Below, in pieces: positions 56,400 to 64,000 of a stretch of DNA of 64,000 nucleotides; positions within the stretch are counted from its first letter, which is position 1; each line of letters opens with the position of its first letter. The DNA lies in NCBI GenBank assembly GCA_014281115.1, contig JACONQ010000005.1:3286001-3350000 (forward strand), read 5' to 3'. A model generated the notes under the pieces. The model made no database searches. It worked only from the letters and a program-made list of their open reading frames with translations, and had not been told where the DNA came from. Made by a program: the position numbers and the translations under genes. The stretch is from Laburnicola sp. R22_1. Lineage: Eukaryota; Ascomycota; Dothideomycetes; Pleosporales; Didymosphaeriaceae.

Positions 56400-56770
56400 G
56401 GTTGGACGGATACGGAACGGTCAAAGGTGGCGGAAGTGTCAAATTACAGTTGCAGACGCGAAAAGGAGGAGAATGTAAAATAGAAAAAGAGGAGAGTAGA
56501 GTCTGCGCATGGGAAACGGGCTGTTATAGACCTGTACATGCAGGGTGTACGCGCACCACTGCGGAGAGCCGGTCGCAAGTTCCGCTGAAGGATTGGCTAG
56601 TGATACACGACGACGATAACATGGGTGCATAGTGTACGAAGGAGAATATTAGAGAAAGGTGTATCCAGTATTTGGTCCATGTATCAGCGGTCTCTCGGAC
56701 TCCAGACATGAAGTTGTTGAGCTTCTGGGCTTCTCCCTGAGCTGGGGAAGCTGTGGGGCTGCAAGTGAGC
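56400..56770. other. Intergenic between cupin gene and Fot1-like element
   Basis: Upstream region of the cupin gene. No supported gene. Confidence 0.4.
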
Positions 56771-56772
56771 TA

Positions 56773-56820
56773 CCGTGCCCGTGCGCGCAGCGACCCACGT
56801 CGCGCAACGATCCACGAACA
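56773..56820 (+). repeat. Left TIR of E1
   Basis: 48 bp, an exact inverted copy of 58847-58894; identity stops at 56821. Confidence 0.95.
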
Positions 56821-56924
56821 ACATGCTCACCATTTCAAAGATGAGGTTATTAAGCCATCCACAATAGCTATTATCACAAGATCTTTTAGTGGAGTAATAA
56901 AGTAACGCTTGCGATCAATTTGTA

Positions 56925-58796
56925 CTATTTATATTTACGCGGAAGGTTGATGGTGTGGCCACAAGAGTTGACTTTAGGTGGAGCAGCTGGTGCAGCTTCT
57001 AGGGACGCCGCGACAGCTGCAGAGCCGCCACTGCGTCTCTAGCGCTTATGCTTTAATATAGGAGGACCTGAAGTTTTGCGCTTACCCTTTTGGGCAGTTT
57101 AAAATGCTCTTTTAGTGTTTTGGGCTTTGATTCGAGCAGCGCGCGCGGCCTCTTTCTCGGCCTTCTCCCTCTCCCTCACCACCTTAGCTGCCTCTCTCGC
57201 CACACGTCTCTCCTGAGCCTGCTGCTCTCTATAGAGCTTGGCAGCAGCAGCGAGCTCCTTCCTGTTAGCCTTTGCAAGCTGCTCCTCATGCTCCTCTCTC
57301 TGCTTTACTGTCTCTCGTGCTCGTGCCTCTCTGATCTTGCGCGGAGACCAGAAGACAGCTCCTCCATAATACTCCTCTCGCTGCTGCAAGTTAAGAGGTT
57401 TGCCACGCTTCTTATGCTTCTCCTTAGCAGTAAGCGCCTCTCTTAGCCCGTCGTTCTCATGGTATAGTAGCTCGTTTTGGACCTGGAGTTGGTGGAGAGA
57501 GAGACTCAGCTGCTTTAACTCCTTTGCGCCTTTATCTTTCACAGCAGAGCGTACAAGATAGTCTATCTAACGCCAGTCGCTCTCCTTAAGAGCTGAATAA
57601 CCTGCTTTATCTTCATCCTACTCCTTAGACTCCTCCTGGGTGAAGCGTTTAAGTATAACCTCTGGGTCCATAGGCCATATACCAGTAGCTTCAAACGACT
57701 TAAGGATAGTCTCTGTCTTAAAGGAGGACTCCCACGCTCTCCAGAACAGTGGGAAGAAGTCTCCCTTCTTGACTAGTACTAGCCCTTAGCTCCTCTGGAG
57801 GTAGGTGGACAGCTCCTTAGAGTAGGCGGTGAAGAGAGGTTTAAACAGGACTACGTTAAGAGGTTAAAGCGTATGGGTGGAGTGAGGGGGAAACACAGCT
57901 AGGAGTATGCAATAGAAGTCGCAGTAGTCAATAAAAGCTTGCGTTAAGTGGCTCCTATAGCTGTTAAGGATAAGGAGTCGCTATGCTCATCGCGCTTTCT
58001 GCTTTGTGCAGCGATCAAAGACCTGTTTAAGCCATGCTAACCCAACATTATTGTTACTCTAACCTAAGGGAGATAAAGCCACAAAGACCTTGTGTTTCCT
58101 GGCTTTAATATCGGCCACCTAGCTTAATTGCAGTGTCCCCAATAAAGCCGCATAGATAAGACCTGGCGGCAGAGCCTCCCTATTAGCGCAGACAGCTGCT
58201 AAGAGGGTGATCCATTCACAAGAGCCATCTTAGAGTGCCGCCTGCACCTCTTTTCGCTCCCACATCTGACGACTGAACACTTGTTTTGAGCGTCCTGTTA
58301 TACCTATTATAAAGCCCTTCTTGTCCATATTATAGGTGTGGCGCGGCTGTACGTTGTACTGCTTTATCTTCTAATGTAGCAAGTCAAAGTATAGCTTATA
58401 CTTAATGTTTAAATCAGCGTTGTGGCGGAGAGAGTCAATTCCAGATGTCCATTTAGAGATAAGATAGTGGCCATGTTAGTCAAGAAAGCGGGTAACCCAA
58501 GCGTCGCTCACAGGCTCTGTAGCTATTGAGGATGCGAAATTTTGTATTATCTCTCTTATAGGAGGCAGCCCTCTCTTTATAAGGTCTTTAATATAGCTTA
58601 CAAGCTCTAACTCTTAGTGTGGGTTGAGTTTGTGTTGATCGGTATCCTTAGCTTCCCGTGGGCGCTGACGACCTTGGTGTCTTCGGGACAGCGTACTGTG
58701 CGGCATATTAAACTAACGAGCAATTGCCCTATATAAGAAGTGTTCTCCTAGTTCCAGCGATTCGATTGCTGCAAGCGCGTTATCAATTAGTGCCAT
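56925..58796 (-). pseudogene. E1 transposase, decayed (Fot1/pogo, DDE_1)
   Basis: One 624-codon frame from ATG 58796 (MALIDNALAAIESLELGE) to TAG 56925. N-terminal HTH: ARQFNMPHSTLSRRHQGRQ (psq type). The CENPB-type DNA-binding part follows (LPPIREIIQNFASSIA; WVTRFLD). The catalytic core shows RHTYNMDKKGFIIG (Asp kept, Glu>Lys next to it), a weak second motif (RLLILNSYRSH, where D-G-H is expected) and PPHSTHTL. The open C-terminal block 57542-57099 is a charged coiled coil. About a dozen TAG/TAA stops; no frameshift. Loss of the second catalytic Asp (LLILN for LLILD) agrees with the stops: this copy encodes no enzyme. Confidence 0.9.
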
Positions 58797-58846
58797 AGTG
58801 GTAGAGTTACGACGCGTTGAAGTTTAGGATTTGTCTGGTGTTTTGG

Positions 58847-58894
58847 TGTTCGTGGATCGTTGCGCGACGTGGGTCGCTGCGCGCACGGGCACGG
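58847..58894 (-). repeat. Right TIR of E1
   Basis: 48 bp, an exact inverted copy of the left TIR, followed by the TA duplication. Confidence 0.95.
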
Positions 58895-59145
58895 TACCCC
58901 GCGCCTACAAGCGGTTAGTGCGGGGGAATCTGTCAAGCATCGTCATTGCCTTCGCCCGGTGCGCCCTATCCTCGACAGTTGCCTAATTGATCAGAATTCT
59001 AAAGGCTGCAGACACTATGTCTACCTGGTGCCTGACACTGTCCTACTTGATCGACCACTAAACACCATCCCACTGACGCAGGTTTCAGCAGTGCTTTGAG
59101 CCTACTTGTCACAAAAACGACACAGCTCGAGGACAAGCAGCAACC

Positions 59146-59874
59146 ATGCCAAAGCTCTTCACAGTCCTCGAAAACAACCCACAGGTAATGAACCACCTCG
59201 CCTACACGCTTGGACTAGACAAATCTCTCGCCTTCCACGACGTCTACTCGCTCACCGATCCCGATCTTCTCGCCTTCATTCCGCGCCCTGTCCTCGCTCT
59301 CCTCGTCATTATCCCGCTGACGCCAACTTGGTACGAAGCACGCACAGCCGAAGACAAGGACAAGCCGGAGTATGCTGGCAGCGGCAGCGAAGAGCCGGTC
59401 ATCTGGTTTAAGCAGACCATCGGTAATGCATGCGGCTCCATTGGCCTCGTGCATGCTCTGTTGAACAGCGACGCGTCAACCCACATCTTACCCGGCTCTA
59501 CACTCGATCAGATCCGCAAAGACGCATTGCCGAAGCCGATGTGGGAGAGGGCGAAAGTCCTAGAGGACTCTGATGCGTTCGAGGAGGCGCATGCGGACGC
59601 GGCGAACATGGGTGAAACTGTCGCACCTACACCTGAATCGGATAAGCATACGGGGCAGCATTTTGTTGCTTTCGTCAAGGGGAGGGACGGGCATCTATGG
59701 GAGTTAGAGGGCGCAAGGAAAGGGCCGCTGGATCGGGGCGCCCTGAAGGAGGATGAGGATGTGCTGAGTCCGGTGGCACTAGAGAAGGGCATTGGAAGAC
59801 TGATGAGGATTGAGGAAGGACAAGGAGGGGATTTGAGATTTTCTGCCATTGCGCTTGCGCAGAGCTTGGAGTGA
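59146..59874 (+). CDS. Ubiquitin C-terminal hydrolase (UCH, peptidase C12)
   Basis: 242 codons, intronless. It cleaves small adducts from the C-terminus of ubiquitin in cytosol and nucleus. The start KLFTVLENNPQVMNHLA and FHDVYSL match UCH-L3/Yuh1-type proteins. The oxyanion Gln and catalytic Cys are in KQTIGNACGSIGLVHAL (about 89-105), and the catalytic His in GQHFVAFVKG (about 170-179). The position of the catalytic Asp (family ELDG) reads LWELEGARKGP, so Glu stands in for Asp; this may be a family variant or may lower activity. Length is as usual for the family. ATG 59146 is preceded by CAGCAACC, a good fungal context. Its promoter is short: E1 ends about 250 bp upstream. Confidence 0.93.
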   Translation: MPKLFTVLENNPQVMNHLAYTLGLDKSLAFHDVYSLTDPDLLAFIPRPVLALLVIIPLTPTWYEARTAEDKDKPEYAGSGSEEPVIWFKQTIGNACGSIGLVHALLNSDASTHILPGSTLDQIRKDALPKPMWERAKVLEDSDAFEEAHADAANMGETVAPTPESDKHTGQHFVAFVKGRDGHLWELEGARKGPLDRGALKEDEDVLSPVALEKGIGRLMRIEEGQGGDLRFSAIALAQSLE

Positions 59875-60353
59875 GCTCTTCTACGGCTAACGATCCGTCT
59901 AAAGAACGTTTGTGTAATGTCGCTTCTCATCGCGTTTATTTGAGCTATACCAGACTGACCACGGCAATTGCGACCCTTTCAGCTACATTGTGCCCATTCG
60001 AGCATGTCGTTTAACTAAATCTGAACAAACTAGTGGGTATAATGCTACGTTAGGGCCGAGTGACGATAATACAAAGAGTGTTTGCAAAGCCATTGGTCTT
60101 GAGTATGACTTAGGAACGACTCTTTGGAGTTTCAGCACATGCAGACGTGAATAATGAAACAACCACACATGGTCGGAAAACGATATTTGGTCTCGGAGAC
60201 TCGGAGCGACATCGCTCGGCTGAGTGGTCGGTGTTCGGCACACGGCAGGAATTGGTGCGGTATACTGTGTCCGTGCACTCAACGCCCGGATTCAGTCAAC
60301 GCCCCGCTGAACGCAAACCACCCCAAATTTCAACACGCCATAACGCCACCAAT
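59875..60353. other. Intergenic between UCH gene and E2
   Basis: 3' region of UCH and probably the left end of element E2. No inverted repeat matching the right side of E2 could be found. Confidence 0.4.
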
Positions 60354-62237
60354 ATGAGCTCAATTGAGGCTGCAATTAAAGAAATAGAATCGCTAAGGTT
60401 AGAAGAATCTTTCTCTTATACTAAGATCGCTAGCAAGTATGGCGTTAATCGAAGTACGCTGTCGCGAAGGCACCAAGCGATTTAAACGACGCGTGCAACT
60501 GCGGGGTTTAACTGATAGAAACTCAGTCCCCAATAAGAGTAGGAGCTTATACAATACATTAAAGGGCTTACAGCGCGTCACTTGCCACCTATAAGAGAGA
60601 TAATACGAAATTTCGCGTCAACAATAGCCAAGGAGCCAGTAAGCGAGAGCTGGGTTACTCGCTTCATTAACCGACACAACATCCATCTGATCTCTCGATG
60701 GGCAGCTGGTATGGACAGCAATCGCCACCAAGCCAACTCAGGGGATAAATACAGCCTGTATTTTGATCTCCTGGGTGCCAAAATTAAGGAATATGACATC
60801 GAGCCTCGTCACACGTATAATATGGATGAAAAAGGCTTCTTAATTGGTATCACTAGCCGATTAAAACGAGTGTTCAGCAGACGAATGTGGGAGAATAAGG
60901 AGGTTATAGCATCTCTCTAAGATGGCTCTTGTGAATGGATTACCCTCCTAGCGTGTGTTTGCGCTAATAGATTAGCCTTGCCGCTAAGCCTTATCTATTA
61001 GGCTACTAACAAGGCTATACAATTAAGCTGGGTAGAGGATATTAAGGCAGGAGAGCACTTAGTACACATTTCCTTATCGCCTTTAGGCTAGATAAACAAC
61101 AATATTAGCCTTGCCTGGCTTAAATAGGTGTTTGATCGCTACACCAAGGCAAAAGCTCAACAGTCTTACCGGTTACTTATCCTTAATGGCCATAGATCTT
61201 ATATTACTATGGATTTTATCGACTATTGCGACCGTAACAGGATATTCCTAGCCATCTTCCCCCCTTATTTAACCCACACGCTTCAGCCACTTAATGTGGT
61301 TCTATTTAAGCCTCTATCAACTGCGTACTTAAAGGAGCTATCAGATCACCTCCACCAGAGCTAGGGACTCCTCCCTATTAAGAAAGGGGACTTCTTCCCT
61401 CTATTCTAGGAGGCCTGGACGAGCTCTTTTAAGGAGGAGACGATACTTAAGTCTTTTAAAGCAACAGGCATATCACCATTCAACCTAGAGGTTATACTCA
61501 AAAGGTTCACTAACACTACCCTAGATGAGCAGGAATCGCGAGAGAGCTCTACGTCAGTACTTAGCGGATCTAACTGGCGTAAACTAGACCGCCTTGTACG
61601 ATCCGCAGTAGAAGATCAGAGTAGTAAGGACGCGCAGAAGCTTAGCCGCTCACTCCACCACATCTTAGTTCAAAATAAGTTACTTCACCATAAGATTGCT
61701 AGATTAAGAGAGGCTCTTACTACGAAAAAGAAGCACAAGAAGAAGGGAAAACCTCTAGATCTGCAACAACGTCAAGAGTACTATAGGGGGGCGGTTTTCT
61801 GGTCACTAAGGAAGGTTAGGGAGGCTCGCGTACGTCAGTCTGTAAAGGAACAAGAGGAGAAGGAGCAGAAGCTTTAAAAAGCTGAGAAGGCTAAGTTAAA
61901 GAAGGCAGCTAAGCTATGTAAGGAGAAAATTGCAGAGGAGAAGCGTGTGGCGAGGGAGGCAGCTAAGGTAGCTAAGGAGAAGGAGAAGGCTAAGAAGGCA
62001 GCAGAGCGTGCTCGCTAAAGAGAAGCTCGCGACAATGCAAAAGCTCTACAATCTACCTAAAAGGGTAAGAGAAAGGCCTTGCAGCCATCTATATAGAGCA
62101 ATAAGCGTTAGAAACGCGTAGTTAATACTATAACTACTTAGGAGGCTTTAGATGCCGCATCAGCAGCTCCACCTAAGACTACGCGGCACAGCCGCAATGT
62201 TACCGTGTTTCATCACCCGACGATCGGCCCCACCTGA
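60354..62237 (+). pseudogene. E2 transposase, decayed (Fot1/pogo, close to E1)
   Basis: One 628-codon frame from ATG 60354 (MSSIEAAIKEIESLRLEE) to TGA 62235-62237, broken by TAG/TAA only. HTH: IASKYGVNRSTLSRRHQ. DNA-binding domain: LPPIREIIRNFASTIAKEP and SWVTRFINRHNIHLISRW (60582-60920). Catalytic core: HTYNMDEKGFLIGI; second motif RLLILNGHRSY with Asn for the second Asp; THTLQPLNVVLFKPL with Asn for the third. The charged C-terminal coiled coil matches that of E1. All three differences from the DDD triad of E3 are single G>A changes. Ends are not resolved. Confidence 0.9.
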
Positions 62238-62362
62238 CGATCGATTTGGCAGGGTCCGTGCGTACAACTTTTGAAGCTGTACAACGCAATACAAATTGTA
62301 TACAGGCCAGATTTTTTGGTGGAGAGCTTTTGAGAGGCATAGGAGACGATCGCGATACTTTA

Positions 62363-64000
62363 TTAGGTGCGATAACGCTCAGGGAGCCGTAAAGAGCGAC
62401 CCCGGCGTGTACGCGCTGGCGTAGGCGCCACATCTACAACAGATGAAAAGTTGTACTCTACATCCTCCTCATCAATTAAAGGAGGCGTAATAACCTTCTC
62501 CTTGCCCTTGCGCGTCACCTTGGAGGTGTTTTGGAGTGGGAGAGGAGCTTCTTGGATGCCTTTGGGGGCCTTGCTTTTGGTGCCCGAAGCGCCTGGGTTG
62601 ACGCCAGGGCCCTGGGCGCGCTCCTCCTCTTGTATAGCCTTTGTACGCCTCTGCTCCTCCTGGATAGCCTTCCTCTGCTCCTTCTCTTGCTCCTTAGCCT
62701 TTGCCTCCTGATCTTTTTGTGCCTGGCGTTGGCGAGCTTCCTTGACCTTTGCGGGGGACCAAAATATTGCGCCGCCAGCGTAATCTGCAGGTGGTTCAAG
62801 CAGTAGAGGCTTTCCTTGCGTAGGGCGCTTCTTCTGGGCTAGCGCTTCTCGTAAACGCGTATTTTCATGGTTCAGGAGGGTGTTGCGCACTGAAATTGAG
62901 TGCATAGTGCGGGAGAGCTGCCGGGACCCCTCAGCGTAAGTATCAGAGACAACCTGGCGCAAGAGTCTCTCAATTTTACGCCAATCTGAAGCGCTAAGTA
63001 CAGAAGAGCTGCTGTCGCTTGAGGATGGCCGCTCTAGGTCTATATTATTAAAGCGCTGAAGGATTACTTGGGGGTTGAAAGGCACTACGCCAGTGGCCTT
63101 AAAGGCGCTGCAGATCGTGTTTTCTTGAAAGGAGCACTGCCAGGCCCTCTCAAACATAGCGAAGAAGTCGCGCTTTGTGACTCTTGAGAGGCCCTGGCAC
63201 TTATCTAAGTACTCAGTAAGTTCAGCGGAGTAGGCAGTGCTGAGAGGCTTGAATAGCGCGACGTCGAGCGGCTGGAGCGTATGGGTTGAATGAGGTGGAT
63301 AGATAGCCAGGAGGATCTTATTTTGATCGCAGTAGTCAATAAACTCCATTGTAACATGCGATCCATGGCCGTCAAGGAGTAGTAGACGATAATCGCGGCG
63401 CGCCTTTGCCTTAGTCTCCCTGTCAAACACCTGTTTGACCCATGTTAGGCCTAAATCGTTGTTCGTCCATCCACTTGGTGATACCGCAAAGAAAGCTTTG
63501 TGTAAGGAATCGTCAAAATCTTGTAACCAGGTGTCTTGTATATTGTTTGACTGCGCTTGATAAATCAAGCAAGGCGTAAGAGAGCTTCCATCAGCGCAAA
63601 TACATGCTAGCGTTGTAATCCACTCGCGATTGCCGTCCTGGAGCATTTGTTTAATGCCGCCGCTCTCATAGCGCTGTCGGGAGAAGACACGCTTCATTTT
63701 TGACAGCACCCCAATTAGGAAACCCTTCTCATCCATATTGTACATGTGGCGCTTGTCGACGTTATACTGCTCAATCTTTTTACGTAGGAGCTCGAAATAT
63801 AGGGCGTACTTGAAGGCAGAGTTGGCGCGTTTACGTGAGGCGTCTATACCAGAGGTCCAGTGGGAAAGTAGGTCGACTTTGTGGCGTCGTATAAATCGGT
63901 CAACCCAGTTTTTGCCAGCAGGCTTCCCAGCTATTTCTGATGCGAAATTTCGTATCATCTCCTTTGTAGGGGGTAATCCTTGTTCGCAAAGGCCATTAAT
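62363..64000 (-). CDS. Fot1/pogo transposase, apparently intact, continues past window edge (E3)
   Basis: Open from the right edge to a stop at 62363, at least 545 codons (14 before the first visible Met at 63958). Order: CENPB-type DNA-binding part (IRNFASEIAGKPAGKNW, DRFIRRHKVDLLSHW), a catalytic domain with all three Asp in context (YNMDEKGFLIG, LLLDGHGSH, HTLQPLDVALFKPL), a hinge (FKATGVVPFNPQVILQRF) and a long Lys/Glu/Gln-rich coiled coil ending in basic LRLPERYRT. The C-terminal tail is as long as in E1 and E2. It performs cut-and-paste transposition in the nucleus in this family. Having no stops and a complete triad, it may be active and might act on related defective copies. The N-terminal HTH is outside the window. 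Confidence 0.93.
   Translation of the reverse strand: MNGLCEQGLPPTKEMIRNFASEIAGKPAGKNWVDRFIRRHKVDLLSHWTSGIDASRKRANSAFKYALYFELLRKKIEQYNVDKRHMYNMDEKGFLIGVLSKMKRVFSRQRYESGGIKQMLQDGNREWITTLACICADGSSLTPCLIYQAQSNNIQDTWLQDFDDSLHKAFFAVSPSGWTNNDLGLTWVKQVFDRETKAKARRDYRLLLLDGHGSHVTMEFIDYCDQNKILLAIYPPHSTHTLQPLDVALFKPLSTAYSAELTEYLDKCQGLSRVTKRDFFAMFERAWQCSFQENTICSAFKATGVVPFNPQVILQRFNNIDLERPSSSDSSSSVLSASDWRKIERLLRQVVSDTYAEGSRQLSRTMHSISVRNTLLNHENTRLREALAQKKRPTQGKPLLLEPPADYAGGAIFWSPAKVKEARQRQAQKDQEAKAKEQEKEQRKAIQEEQRRTKAIQEEERAQGPGVNPGASGTKSKAPKGIQEAPLPLQNTSKVTRKGKEKVITPPLIDEEDVEYNFSSVVDVAPTPARTRRGRSLRLPERYRT

Larger units (their letters stand above)
56773..58894 (-). mobile_element. Fot1-like DNA transposon with perfect 48-bp TIRs (E1)
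   Basis: 2122 bp bounded by identical 48-bp inverted repeats (56773-56820 and 58847-58894, tips CCGTGCCCGTGCG) and by the TA target duplication (56771-56772 and 58895-58896) typical of Tc1/mariner-pogo elements. It carries one decayed transposase gene on the minus strand. It sits about 250 bp upstream of the UCH gene. Confidence 0.95.

Noticed and set aside
59983..60282. 99-codon minus frame downstream of UCH
   Set aside because: No recognisable domain and low-quality start; probably chance in the flank of E2.
60240..62360. Terminal inverted repeats of element E2
   Set aside because: I compared the flanks by eye, including a candidate starting CTGTGTCCGTGCAC near 60,264, and found no inverted partner on the right.
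1..64000. CRISPR arrays, rRNA genes, riboswitches, bacterial operons
   Set aside because: None seen. Sequence is eukaryotic; the only short regular array is the AT minisatellite.

Overview
The window looks like nuclear DNA of a filamentous ascomycete (Pezizomycotina, plausibly Dothideomycetes/Pleosporales). The evidence is: repeats decayed by C:G to T:A transitions at CpA/TpG, as repeat-induced point mutation (RIP) produces; Fot1/pogo-type DDE transposons; copia elements primed by half-tRNAs; an intron-bearing tRNA-Asp; and a 52-nt GT-AG intron. The species is inferred, not proven.

Layout. Bases 1-38,800 are a transposon graveyard rich in TA steps. A pogo-like transposase remnant (1-1211) is followed by one decayed Ty3/gypsy element on the minus strand (about 1.6-28.6 kb). 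That element was split by two copia insertions. Copia-A1 (4572-15364) itself holds Copia-B1 (8585-13845). Copia-C (15513-26090) itself holds Copia-B2 (17458-22721). A third copia insertion, Copia-A2 (29128-34658), sits in an AT-rich repeat, and Copia-B3 (39182-44446) lies at the edge of the balanced-composition DNA. All six copia elements have LTR pairs and perfect 5-bp target duplications, so the nesting can be read to the base. Their gag-pol frames are broken almost only by nonsense codons. Between 34.7 and 39.2 kb lie decayed AT-rich DNA, telomere-like motifs and a 14-bp minisatellite.

Bases 44,447-64,000 are compositionally normal and hold host-like genes. They include three small minus-strand genes whose products end in CaaX prenylation boxes (CVMM, CIIM, CTVM); at least two share an N-terminal Cys-rich C-x-N-x-N-C...C-x2-C motif (45,617-46,306; 46,958-47,401; 51,855-52,148). 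Also present are a LamG-like jelly-roll protein (48,528-49,217), a nucleotide-sugar dehydrogenase pseudogene, a single-span membrane protein with a PPxY motif, tRNA-Asp(GTC), a two-exon cupin gene and a UCH-type deubiquitinase. Three Fot1-like transposons follow: one with perfect 48-bp TIRs but a dead transposase, one dead, and one apparently intact at the right edge.

The strongest candidate for something undescribed is the cluster of CaaX-tailed Cys-rich proteins. In the third gene a TGA stands where the first gene has its first motif cysteine. The second notable story is the copia families, whose separate insertions share nonsense codons although their LTRs are nearly identical. That suggests already broken copies were mobilised in trans.
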